A stretch of DNA of 64,000 nt. It comes from Bacillus testis (GTDB lineage Bacteria; Bacillota; Bacilli; Bacillales; DSM-1321). The DNA lies in contig NZ_LN851186.1 of the NCBI RefSeq assembly GCF_001243895.1, forward strand, positions 1,123,353 through 1,187,352, written 5' to 3'. The notes under the pieces are model-generated. The model did no database searches, had not been told where the DNA came from, and saw only the letters and a list, made by a program, of their open reading frames with translations. Positions 56,510 to 64,000 of this stretch are shown here, one piece after another (positions within the stretch are counted from its first letter, which is position 1; each line of letters begins with the position of its first letter). A program made the translations under genes and the position numbers.

Positions 56510-56590
56510 AGGTTTTTTCTGCCCGGTACAGAAAACAAAAGGGCGTTTAAACGCCGCTAAGAACCCAGTCAAAGTTTCATTTTGCCGTAT

Positions 56591-56623
56591 AATCGAAACC
56601 ACCCGTGATGGGTGGTTTCGATT
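56591..56623. terminator. Strong hairpin between opp operon 2 and the small membrane gene
   Basis: AATCGAAACCACCC, 5-base loop, GGGTGGTTTCGATT: a perfect 14-bp stem. No long T run. It probably ends oppF2 transcripts. The minus-strand small gene has its stop codon in the right arm. A separate palindrome, GGCGTTTAAACGCC, lies at 56542-56555. Confidence 0.7.
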
Positions 56624-56813
56624 AATCCTCAGCATGTTTTCCTCCTGCATTCGTCCATCCGTTCTGTGTATGCAGGCTTGCGTTTCGATAGATACCCTGT
56701 TTTTTGCCTCCAAATATTTTTTCTCCGATGCTGTTTGCTATTACCCCATTGAAAGCAGTTAGTCCTATGATCAGCAGGGCGGTTAACACTAGATCGAATA
56801 TATAATCGGACAT
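56622..56813 (-). CDS. Small membrane protein with conserved-looking C-terminus, unknown
   Basis: 63 residues: one helix (~5-28) followed by GEKIFGGKKQGIYRN and a His/Gly-rich end. Good RBS (AGGAGG, about 9 bases before ATG). I do not recognise the family. Located between opp operon 2 and spx on the opposite strand. Confidence 0.65.
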   Translation of the reverse strand: MSDYIFDLVLTALLIIGLTAFNGVIANSIGEKIFGGKKQGIYRNASLHTQNGWTNAGGKHAED

Positions 56814-56977
56814 TTGCGAAAACCTCCTATCCCTCTGTATATCTTATTGGCGGAAATAAGAAAAAAGAAGCGAAAGTCTTTCGTTGTCCATGAAGAAATC
56901 AAGCCATAAATAAATTTGTTGTACCCTGTTTTAATTGGGGATAAGAATCCACTTCGAAAGATGGCAAAGACGAGGAT

Positions 56978-57049
56978 GTCAAGAGCCCGTTAGAATCCCT
57001 GTGGCTCAATTAATGATTGGTGGAGAAGAATATAATCCCGGCCAATTAA
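56978..57049 (+). repeat. Dispersed element, copy D
   Basis: GTCAAGAGCCCGTTAGAATC (core), CTGTGGCTCAATTAATG, then stem 2 GATTGGTGG...CCGGCCAATT. Where copy C1 pairs AATCGG with CCGATT, this copy pairs GATTGG with CCAATT: a compensatory change in stem 2. It lies in the 650-base gap before spx. Confidence 0.65.
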
Positions 57050-57333
57050 AATTTTATTTATAGATGAGCAAAAATGTTTACAAATGTACAGAAAGGGTAT
57101 AGATACAATATAGCGAGATGAAGATGAAATGCAAAAATGTGAAAAAAGTTATTTTAATATATGAATGGAATATGATAAATGAGAATAATGTTAGAATAAC
57201 TTTGCTTTGTTTTTAGTTGTTTTTGGGTAAAAATACTTAGAAAGTAAAGGGATTTTCAGGAGTTTTGAAGCTGTGGATATACATCTTTCAAGGGTTTAAG
57301 GATATTGTTAATATTTTTCAAAAAAAGTGTTTA

Positions 57334-57357
57334 TTTTGTGAATAATTCATGTATAAT
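57334..57357 (+). promoter_or_regulatory. Likely spx promoter -10 region
   Basis: TATAAT at 57352-57357 preceded by the TG-rich ATTCATG and a weak TTTATT-like -35. It is about 115 bases upstream of the spx start. B. subtilis spx has several promoters; only this one is visible with any confidence. 57050-57330 is AT-rich and empty. Confidence 0.4.
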
Positions 57358-57471
57358 AAACTGTAGAAATTACTTATTTAAAGTCATTTCAATTTAGTCT
57401 GTTTGAGTCATGAATGGAAAAGTTTTCCCAATCATAGATCTAGGATTCTATAACAAGGGGAGTGGATAGCT

Positions 57472-57867
57472 ATGGTAACACTATATACATCACCAAGCTG
57501 TACGTCATGTCGGAAAGCAAAAGCTTGGCTTGAAGAACATAACATACCTTATACGGAAAGAAATATTTTTTCTGAATCTCTATCTATAGAAGAAATTAAA
57601 GAAATCTTACGTATGACGGAAGATGGAACAGACGAGATTATTTCAACTCGTTCTAAAACGTTCCAAAAGTTGAATGTTAATTTAGAGTCTTTGCCTCTAC
57701 AAAGACTATATAAACTTATTAAAGAAAATCCAGGCCTTTTAAGAAGACCGATTATCCTTGATGAGAAAAGACTTCAGGTTGGATACAACGAAGATGAAAT
57801 TCGTCGTTTCTTGCCAAGAAAAGTGCGTACGTATCAATTGCGTGAAGCGCAAAAAATGGTTAATTAA
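57472..57867 (+). CDS. spx: Transcriptional regulator Spx
   Basis: 131 residues, the exact usual length. The redox switch Cys10-x-x-Cys13 is in [34 protein letters not shown] is the ArsC-like core. Spx binds the alpha subunit of RNA polymerase and, when oxidised, turns on the thiol-stress regulon; it is degraded by ClpXP. RBS GGGGAGTGG. mecA follows 1 kb later, as in B. subtilis. Confidence 0.97.
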   Translation: MVTLYTSPSCTSCRKAKAWLEEHNIPYTERNIFSESLSIEEIKEILRMTEDGTDEIISTRSKTFQKLNVNLESLPLQRLYKLIKENPGLLRRPIILDEKRLQVGYNEDEIRRFLPRKVRTYQLREAQKMVN

Positions 57868-57875
57868 TATAAATG

Positions 57876-57909
57876 GTTCCCTTGACAAGTTGGTCAAGGG
57901 TTTTTTTTG
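57876..57909 (+). terminator. Terminator after spx
   Basis: CCCTTGAC-loop-GTCAAGGG followed by eight T. Confidence 0.92.
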
Positions 57910-57910
57910 T

Positions 57911-58441
57911 TTATTCATTTTGGAAGATCCAAAATCGTTTGACCACATTCCCATTTTCTTCAATGAAATCCTCGTCTTCCTTGCCGCCATTTTTTCTGAT
58001 CACTTTTTCTGAAGCTATATTGGTTGAATCGCAAGTAACCAAAACTTTTGGTATGCCAAGCACTTTTGTTTGTATAAGAGCAAGCCGGAGAAGTTCAGTT
58101 GCATATCCTTTTTGGCGTTGGCTTGGACGTATGCCGTAACCGATATGCCCTCCTGTTTGTAATAAAGGAGGAGTAAGGCGGTGGCGGATACTTGCCGCAC
58201 CTATGATTGTCTCGTTATGATCCACCAGCCAGAACATGGAGTTGGAAATCCAAGAGGCCGGAATGCCGATCCCTTTTTCTGCATTGCGAACTTTTTCGAT
58301 ATAGGCGAAGAAATTAGACGGATCTGTTGCGCTGGCCTGTGGGATGATCGTTTCTTTCGCTGCTTTCCATTCATTATAGTAAGCCAAATATTCATTCTCC
58401 AAGAGCGGGTCAGGTTTAATGAGACGTACAGGCCGATGCAT
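57911..58441 (-). CDS. GNAT family acetyltransferase (COG3981-like)
   Basis: 176 residues from ATG 58441, which follows AAAGGAGGTTGCC. The acetyl-CoA loop is GIRPSQRQKGYATELLRLAL; TCDSTNIASEKVIRKNGG is the usual C-terminal helix. The group is predicted N-acetyltransferases of unknown substrate. It converges on spx. In B. subtilis a GNAT gene (yjbC) is upstream of spx in the same direction; orientation differs here, so orthology is not claimed. Confidence 0.82.
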   Translation of the reverse strand: MHRPVRLIKPDPLLENEYLAYYNEWKAAKETIIPQASATDPSNFFAYIEKVRNAEKGIGIPASWISNSMFWLVDHNETIIGAASIRHRLTPPLLQTGGHIGYGIRPSQRQKGYATELLRLALIQTKVLGIPKVLVTCDSTNIASEKVIRKNGGKEDEDFIEENGNVVKRFWIFQNE

Positions 58442-58561
58442 AGGCAACCTCCTTTTAAAAAAAATGTGCAAGCTCTATCATGTTATTTTTAGGTTAGTTA
58501 ACATATAATAACATAATAATTAGAAAATTGTAATAATAAAGCTTTGTTTTTTATTCCATTT

Positions 58562-58592
58562 CCAATAGGGCTAAGACTCCCGTTTCAAAAAT
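58562..58592 (-). repeat. Dispersed element, partial copy I
   Basis: On the minus strand: TTTTGAAACGGGAGTCTTAG then CCCTATTGG. It matches the right arm of stem 1 and the start of the core in copy C2 (GTTGAAGTGGGAGTCTTAGC). 58442-58852 has no other feature; an 81-codon minus-strand frame there looks non-coding. Confidence 0.55.
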
Positions 58593-58852
58593 AAGTTTCC
58601 CTTTATCTTGATTACGCTTCTTGATATCTGCTTTCTTTTTATGTAAAATAAGAGGAATCTTTAGGCATATGTTTGTTTTTGCTGAATTTCTGCATTTTGT
58701 TTTCCTTATCTTTATTTTTATCATAAAATAAAGATAGAACAATAGATGGTTATGCCCTTTATATAGAGGGTAGAATAATAAGGACAATTGACTCACTTTT
58801 ACTGGGGGTAATTCCCTTCAAACAATACTCAAGCAGAAGGGAGAGGGGATTT

Positions 58853-59530
58853 ATGGAAATAGAACGCATTAACGAAAATACCGTAAAATTTTACATTTCT
58901 TATATGGATATTGAAGAAAGAGGCTTTGACCGTGATGAAATTTGGTATAATCGCGACCGGAGTGAAGAACTATTCTGGGAGATGATGGACGAAATTCATC
59001 ATGAAGAAGAATTTTCTATAGAAGGCCCACTTTGGATTCAAGTGCAAGCGATGGATAAAGGCTTAGAAATTATGGTGACAAAGGCGCAGTTTACCAAAGA
59101 TGGACAGAAAATTGAATTGCCTATTGCTGATGACAAAATTCGGGATTTACCCGTAGATGAACGAATTGAATCTCTTCTTGATCAACATTTTCAGTTGAAG
59201 GCGGAAGTAGATGGTGAAGAACCAGTAGAATATGAGTTGGATGTGCTGGAATGTATGATTGTGTTCCAGGATTTTGAAGATTTGATTTCTCTAAGTAAAT
59301 GCAATGGTTTGGAAGGGTTTAAATCATCCTTGTATACGTTTGAAGGTAAATATTACTTATACGTTGAATTTGACGAGGATGTAGAAGACGAAGAAGCAGT
59401 TGATAATACACTAAGTATCTTGTTGGAATACGGTGCTGAATCTCCTGTGACCATTCACAGAGTGCAGGAATACGGCAAAGAAATTATTGCCGCGGATGTA
59501 TTTACCACCATCCAACATTATTTTTCATAA
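58853..59530 (+). CDS. mecA: Adapter protein MecA
   Basis: 225 residues. N-terminal MEIERINENTVKFYISYMDI (substrate-binding domain), acidic linker, C-terminal ClpC-binding domain (DLISLSKCNGLEGFKSSLY, YYLYVEFDED). It brings ComK and ComS to ClpCP and so limits competence. RBS AGGGAGAGGGGA. Single-gene unit. Confidence 0.95.
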   Translation: MEIERINENTVKFYISYMDIEERGFDRDEIWYNRDRSEELFWEMMDEIHHEEEFSIEGPLWIQVQAMDKGLEIMVTKAQFTKDGQKIELPIADDKIRDLPVDERIESLLDQHFQLKAEVDGEEPVEYELDVLECMIVFQDFEDLISLSKCNGLEGFKSSLYTFEGKYYLYVEFDEDVEDEEAVDNTLSILLEYGAESPVTIHRVQEYGKEIIAADVFTTIQHYFS

Positions 59531-59538
59531 GTTAAGAG

Positions 59539-59569
59539 CCAGCTTCTAGTCAGAAGTTGGTTTTTTTTT
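59539..59569 (+). terminator. Terminator after mecA
   Basis: CCAGCTTCT-AGTC-AGAAGTTGG followed by nine T. Confidence 0.9.
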
Positions 59570-59659
59570 ATTTCTCTTGCCTAATGCCGAATAATGAGAA
59601 AAAATGGGTATATAGGATAGGGTATACATACAGATAAATAGGATAGCGGGGGTGGATGC

Positions 59660-61171
59660 ATGAAAAATACAGTTCGGGTTCTGATCTTTCTTGTTTTGCT
59701 AGGCACCGTATGGTACTTATTGAGAGATTATATACATACCAGCATTTTTAGTGTATTCAGTATTTTGATTTCACTTGCGGCTATTATAGTGGGGATCGTG
59801 GTTTTTCTTGAAAACAGGCATCCGACCCAAACATTAGCGTGGTTGGTTGTTTTCGGCGCTTTTCCCTTGCTTGGCTTTATTTTTTATTTATTGTTCGGGC
59901 GCAATTACCGGAAAGAAAGAATGTATAGGAAGAAATATTTCCTGGACAAGCAGACTTTCCTTAAGAATGAAGGGGAGCGGGTTGTCAGCGAGGAAAGAAT
60001 GGAAATGATGGGGGAACACCAGAGAAACTTGATTGAGTTGGCGCAAAATATTGGCAACAGTCCGATTTCGTTTGCAACCGAAACTCAGATTCTTACAAAT
60101 GGAAATGAGACATTTACTGCCATTATAGACGAGCTGAAGAAAGCGCAGCACCATATCCACATGGAATATTACATTGTGCGGGATGACAAAATCGGCAAAG
60201 ATATTAAATCCGTTCTATTGGAGCGGGCGGGCCAGGGAGTGAAAGTCCGTTTTATGTATGATGCGGTCGGAGCCTGGACCTTATCGCGTGAATACTTGGA
60301 TGATTTACGGAATGGCGGAGTTGAAGTGGCTAGGTTCGGTCCGGTCCATTTGCCTTTCTTAAACAATAAAGCTAATTTTCGCAACCACCGAAAGATTGTT
60401 GTGATTGATGGAAAAGTCGGTTTTGTAGGAGGGTTAAATATAGGGGATGAATATTTAGGCAGAGATGAAACGTATGGTTTCTGGAGGGACACGCATCTTA
60501 TGGCAAAAGGAGAGGCGGTCAGGTCGCTGCAATTGATTTTTTTGCAGGATTGGTATTACAGTACGAACCATAGCTTCCTGACCGATCTATACCTGCCTCC
60601 GAGTGTTCCCTTAAAGCATCGCCACGGCGGTGTGCAGATGATTGCAGGCGGGCCGGACAACGAATGGAGCGTCATCAAGAATATCTTTTTCAGTATGATC
60701 ACATCTGCTAAGGAATCGGTCTGGATCGCTTCCCCTTATTTTATTCCCGATGAAGATATTTTTTCGGCGTTAAAAATTGCGGCATTAAGCGGTTTGGATG
60801 TCCGCTTGCTGGTACCGATGAATCCGGACAAAAAGATTGTCTGGCATGCTTCCCGGTCCTATTTTCCGGATTTGTTGGAAGCAGGGGTTAAGATCTTCCA
60901 ATATAAAAATGGATTCATGCACAGTAAGATTGTGATTGTGGACCGTGAATTGGCTTCCATTGGAACCGCCAATATGGATATGCGCAGCTTTCATCTCAAT
61001 TTTGAGGTAAACGCCTTCTTATACCGTACGCGGTCGACGCAAAAACTGGTAGAAGATTTTGAGATGGATATTACCCAATCTCAGCAGCTGACATGCGAAT
61101 CGTTTAATACAAGGCATTTGGGGACCAGAATCCTTGAATCCACATGCCGACTGTTATCGCCGCTGCTGTGA
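59660..61171 (+). CDS. cls: Cardiolipin synthase
   Basis: 503 residues, phospholipase-D superfamily. Two or three N-terminal hydrophobic segments (about 5-21, 29-51, 58-79) and two HKD motifs: H243-K245-D250 (HRKIVVID) and H421-K423-D428 (HSKIVIVD). It joins two phosphatidylglycerols into cardiolipin at the membrane. RBS GGGGGTG. Confidence 0.95.
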   Translation: MKNTVRVLIFLVLLGTVWYLLRDYIHTSIFSVFSILISLAAIIVGIVVFLENRHPTQTLAWLVVFGAFPLLGFIFYLLFGRNYRKERMYRKKYFLDKQTFLKNEGERVVSEERMEMMGEHQRNLIELAQNIGNSPISFATETQILTNGNETFTAIIDELKKAQHHIHMEYYIVRDDKIGKDIKSVLLERAGQGVKVRFMYDAVGAWTLSREYLDDLRNGGVEVARFGPVHLPFLNNKANFRNHRKIVVIDGKVGFVGGLNIGDEYLGRDETYGFWRDTHLMAKGEAVRSLQLIFLQDWYYSTNHSFLTDLYLPPSVPLKHRHGGVQMIAGGPDNEWSVIKNIFFSMITSAKESVWIASPYFIPDEDIFSALKIAALSGLDVRLLVPMNPDKKIVWHASRSYFPDLLEAGVKIFQYKNGFMHSKIVIVDRELASIGTANMDMRSFHLNFEVNAFLYRTRSTQKLVEDFEMDITQSQQLTCESFNTRHLGTRILESTCRLLSPLL

Positions 61172-61180
61172 TGGATTGGA

Positions 61181-61209
61181 AAGGCTTCCTTTTAAGGGAG
61201 CCTTTTTTT
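61181..61209 (+). terminator. Terminator after cls
   Basis: AAGGCTTCC pairs with GGGAGCCTT (one G-T), followed by TTTTTT. Confidence 0.85.
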
Positions 61210-61249
61210 ATCGACTGCATCTTCAGGAGAGGGAAATAGCAAAATGTTC

Positions 61250-61747
61250 TTACTTCAAAAATAGGGCCATATGAAATTCATCATAGTAAAAGCCGTTATG
61301 TTTTAAGGCCTTTTTTTCCGTACTGAATATCTCGAAGCCGGCTTTTTTATATAGGTCGACAGCTGGAGTATTGGTGCAAGTGACGGATAATTGAAGTTGC
61401 TCGAAGCCTGATTGTTTTGCATGCTCGATTGCGTGGAGAATCAAAGATTTGCCAAACCCTTTGCCGCGTTCTTCCGGGCTGACATACATGGCTGTCAGTG
61501 TGGCTTTATGGCTGAGTTTCTTGTGTGAGTGGGGGACAATCGTGAGCACGCCCCGCAGAAGTTGTTTTTCATAAACTCCAAAGGTTTGTGTGGCGGCCGT
61601 TTGGAATCTTTCTTTGTATTTCTTATGCGTCTGTTTTGCTTCTTCTTCATAAGAAGAAGCAAAAGCTTCCGGATGATCTTTTAAAGCCTTCAGGCGAAGG
61701 GTAAAGTATTCTTTGGCATCCTGGGGATGAAGCAATCGAATAATCAT
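61250..61747 (-). CDS. GNAT family acetyltransferase
   Basis: 165 residues. AMYVSPEERGKGFGKSLILH is the acetyl-CoA loop; TCTNTPAVDLYKKAGFEIF is the C-terminal motif. Similar in layout to RimI-like enzymes, substrate unknown. RBS AGGCAGG. It converges on cls and is divergent from coiA, whose start lies about 140 bases away. Confidence 0.85.
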   Translation of the reverse strand: MIIRLLHPQDAKEYFTLRLKALKDHPEAFASSYEEEAKQTHKKYKERFQTAATQTFGVYEKQLLRGVLTIVPHSHKKLSHKATLTAMYVSPEERGKGFGKSLILHAIEHAKQSGFEQLQLSVTCTNTPAVDLYKKAGFEIFSTEKKALKHNGFYYDEFHMALFLK

Positions 61748-61884
61748 AAAAACCTGCCTTTCACTTTGTGGAATTTATTTCTATTATACATAAAAGTGAG
61801 AGAGCCTTTTCTTATTTGTTGCAGGCAGGAAATAGACGGTTTTTCGGCGAATACATCGATAAATTGATTTTAGGAGGGAGATTG

Positions 61885-63099
61885 TTGCTGGTTGCTATGA
61901 ATCAAAAGAATGAAAGGATTACATTGATTGGATGCAGTGAAAAAACGCTGGCGAAAATGCGCAAGGAATCTTTTCGCTGCCCTTGCTGCAAAGGAAAAGT
62001 CATGATGAAGGCCGGCAGGGTTATGGTTCCGCATTTCGCCCATCTTTCAAAAGAGGAATGTGCTGCTTCCGAACCTGAGTCGGTTGTCCATCTGCAGGGA
62101 AAAAAGCATCTGTTCAGGTGGCTAAGCAAGCAGGGGTACAATGTTCAGCTTGAAATGTACTTTCCTGCCATTAAACAGCGTGCTGATTTATATATAGAAA
62201 AAGCGAAATGGCGATTTGCATTCGAGTTCCAATGTTCGCTTATCACATCTGAAGAGGTTCGAAAGAGAACTTTGGGCTATAAAAAGCTTGGCATACGCGT
62301 TATTTGGATATTAAATGCCGACCTCTTAAAAAATGGACGAGGCACGGAATGCACGTTGTCTTCATTTCAATGGAGTGCCGCTTTCGGAACTATGCATGCC
62401 CCTCGTCTGTTCTTCTATTCCCCCCATAACGAACAATTCACTATTCTCCAACATATAATCCCTTTTTCTTCTAGGCAATGTTTTTGTAATCGGTGGATCA
62501 AACGGATGTCTGCCATCACTTTGTATGATCTTTTAAATATGGCTCCCGACCATAAAAATCCATTGCAGCGTTGGCATCATAAAAAATTGGCATGGAGGAT
62601 AAATGCCTGCCGTTATGCCGATTATTCAAGCCCCTTTTTTACAGCGCTATACGAAACCAATATAGCACCCGCTACATTGCCCTTAGAAATCGGAATCCCT
62701 GTGCCGGGCGGCTTTATGTATGAAACACATTGTGTGGAATGGCAATTCTGGCTCTATCGTGAATGTATGTCTAAATTGTCTATAAATGAAGGGTTTCATC
62801 GTTTTGATTGGAGAGGGACCGTCGTTTCGTTAATAAAGCAGCAAAAAATTTCACTTCGCCTACTGCCAGGACTTTCATATTTAGACGCTTTTTGGCCAGC
62901 AGATATGTATTTGGAGGCGCTTGTCATTTTAGGGATTCTTCAGGAAAAATCGGAAGGTTTTTATGTTTTCGTTAAACCGCTTACTCCCTTTCATCCTAAA
63001 GCCTCGCAAATAGAACAAAATAAGCATGAAAAGTTATGGAGCATCTATAGTAAACTCATGAAAAATAGCATGGATTCATACACTAAGGGAGCAAAGTGA
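61885..63099 (+). CDS. coiA: Competence protein CoiA
   Basis: About 404 residues from the TTG at 61885, 6 bases after GGAGGG; this gives MLVAMNQKNERITLIG, the usual N-terminus. The frame is open further upstream but without support. RCPCCKGKVMMKAG may bind zinc; VPHFAH and the PAIKQRADLYI...FAFEFQCS stretch is the restriction-like nuclease core (D, E-x-Q). In B. subtilis and streptococci, CoiA helps recombine DNA taken up in competence. pepF follows, as in B. subtilis. Confidence 0.9.
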   Translation: MLVAMNQKNERITLIGCSEKTLAKMRKESFRCPCCKGKVMMKAGRVMVPHFAHLSKEECAASEPESVVHLQGKKHLFRWLSKQGYNVQLEMYFPAIKQRADLYIEKAKWRFAFEFQCSLITSEEVRKRTLGYKKLGIRVIWILNADLLKNGRGTECTLSSFQWSAAFGTMHAPRLFFYSPHNEQFTILQHIIPFSSRQCFCNRWIKRMSAITLYDLLNMAPDHKNPLQRWHHKKLAWRINACRYADYSSPFFTALYETNIAPATLPLEIGIPVPGGFMYETHCVEWQFWLYRECMSKLSINEGFHRFDWRGTVVSLIKQQKISLRLLPGLSYLDAFWPADMYLEALVILGILQEKSEGFYVFVKPLTPFHPKASQIEQNKHEKLWSIYSKLMKNSMDSYTKGAK

Positions 63100-63194
63100 A
63101 GTAAATGCAGGAAAAGAGCGAAAAGTACAGAATTAATAGTATAATTAGGGCTATAGAAGTACTAATGAAATCTTAGATGTGGAGGACGAATAAT

Positions 63195-64000
63195 ATGTCA
63201 GAAACAAAAACAGCTGCTTTGCCTAACCGCAGCGATCTTAAAGAGGAAGATACATGGAGATTGGAAGATATATTTGCGACAGATACATTATGGGATGAGG
63301 AGTATAAAAGCCTGAAAGAGGAATTATCAAAGGCTTCAGATTTAAAGGGAACACTTGGTGAAAGTGCAGAGCATTTATACCGCGCCCTTCAATTTCAAGA
63401 CAGCATTTTCGAAAGACTTGACAGACTTTATGCATATTCACATATGAGACATGACCAAGATACAGCTAATTCCGTCTACCAAGCCATGGATGGCCGCGCC
63501 AAATCTTTATATGCAGAAGTAGCAAGCTCATTCTCATTCATTGTACCGGAAATCCTAAGCATAGATGAATCTAAGATTGCCGCTTTTATGCAGGAATTGC
63601 CTGAGCTTAAGCTGTATGAGCACAGCCTGGAAGAAATCAACCTTCAGCGCCCTCATGTATTATCAGCTAATGAGGAAGCTTTGCTTGCCCAAGCATCAGA
63701 AGTATTGGATGCATCTAGTAATACCTTCAGTATGCTGAACAATGCCGACTTGGAATTTCCGACGATCAAGGATGAAAACGGCGAAGACATCCAAGTGACG
63801 CACGGCCGGTACAGCACTTTGCTTGAAAGCGAAGACCGCAGGGTGCGAAAAGACGCTTTTGAAGCAACCTATGAAACATACGGCCGATATTTGAACACTT
63901 TCTCCACCACACTGGGCGGAACCGTAAAGAAACAAAACTTCAATAGCCGGATCAGACATTTTGATTCTGCACGCCAAGCTGCTTTAAGTGCGAACAATAT
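63195..64000 (+). CDS. pepF: Oligoendopeptidase F, N-terminal part (cut by window end)
   Basis: The frame from ATG 63195 (RBS GGAGGACG) stays open to the last base: about 268 residues of a protein usually ~600 long. The N-terminal domain RSDLKEEDTWRLEDIFATDT, LYAYSHMRHDQDT and NTFSTTLGGTVKKQNF are PepF motifs; the zinc HExxH site would be downstream. It degrades cytoplasmic peptides of 7-17 residues. It fits beside the two Opp systems but is transcribed after coiA. Confidence 0.93.
   Translation, partial: MSETKTAALPNRSDLKEEDTWRLEDIFATDTLWDEEYKSLKEELSKASDLKGTLGESAEHLYRALQFQDSIFERLDRLYAYSHMRHDQDTANSVYQAMDGRAKSLYAEVASSFSFIVPEILSIDESKIAAFMQELPELKLYEHSLEEINLQRPHVLSANEEALLAQASEVLDASSNTFSMLNNADLEFPTIKDENGEDIQVTHGRYSTLLESEDRRVRKDAFEATYETYGRYLNTFSTTLGGTVKKQNFNSRIRHFDSARQAALSANN

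Noticed and set aside
56542..56575. Tenth dispersed element copy on the minus strand
   Set aside because: CTGGGTTCTTAGCGGCG recalls the stem-core junction, but the match is short and the palindrome there explains it as well.
58551..58796. 81-codon minus-strand frame
   Set aside because: Poor composition (Lys/Ile/Leu from AT-rich DNA), no RBS, and it overlaps dispersed copy I.

Overview
The window is 64 kb of a Bacillaceae chromosome of low to medium GC. The genes carry strong GGAGG-type ribosome binding sites, many with TTG or GTG starts. Gene order follows the Bacillus subtilis chromosome with some gaps: yisK-yisL, yisN-like, asnO, yisQ; yitS-yitT-yitU-yitV-yitW; argC-argJ-argB-argD-carA-carB-argF; yjzC, yjzD, yjaU, yjaV, comZ, fabH, fabF, yjaZ, yjbA, trpS, opp, spx, mecA, coiA, pepF. 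Both end genes are cut by the window: an acyl-CoA ligase at the left and pepF at the right. The species cannot be named from the sequence alone. I found no rRNA, tRNA, CRISPR array, intact transposase or prophage.

Layout. 1-11.2 kb: acyl-CoA ligase end, DUF418 membrane protein, FAH-family enzyme and YisL, a PAS-GGDEF-EAL c-di-GMP protein, a non-coding block with a long perfect hairpin and a four-unit ~150 bp tandem repeat, a DUF2777 protein, asparagine synthetase and a MATE exporter. 11.3-15.1 kb: an alpha-glucan locus with a CcpA-like site and a LacI-type operator. It pairs a membrane-anchored amylase homologue that has lost all three catalytic residues with an intact GH13 alpha-glucosidase. 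15.2-21.4 kb: SDR, DegV, YitT, a frameshifted small gene, HAD phosphatase, esterase, SufT-like and DsrE-like proteins. 21.7-31.3 kb: the arginine operon, with an ARG box inside its promoter and an arginine-type carbamoyl phosphate synthetase. 31.3-44.1 kb: UppP, YjzC, ClpB behind a CtsR site, YjzD, YjaU/YjaV, ComZ, FabH behind a FapR-like site, FabF, YjaZ, YjbA, TrpS and a DUF3899 protein. 44.5-56.5 kb: two complete tandem oppABCDF operons, each with a near-identical promoter and a strong hairpin between oppA and oppB. 56.6-64 kb: a small membrane protein, Spx, MecA, cardiolipin synthase, two GNAT acetyltransferases, CoiA and the start of PepF. The competence and proteolysis regulators (ComZ, Spx, MecA, CoiA) and the oligopeptide permeases lie together here, as in B. 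subtilis.

The least expected signal is a family of at least nine short dispersed intergenic elements, at about 1.0, 3.3, 11.3, 18.8, 21.5, 37.9, 42.5, 57.0 and 58.6 kb. They share the core AGCGCCAGTTAGAAT, followed in most copies by a GATTGGTTCAAC-like block. Two stem-loops keep their pairing by compensatory changes between copies. This points to a structured, probably mobile, non-coding element. Other points of note are the dead amylase, the ABAB organisation of the 150 bp tandem repeat, a premature stop near the end of the second oppD, and a degenerate GGDEF motif beside an intact EAL domain.
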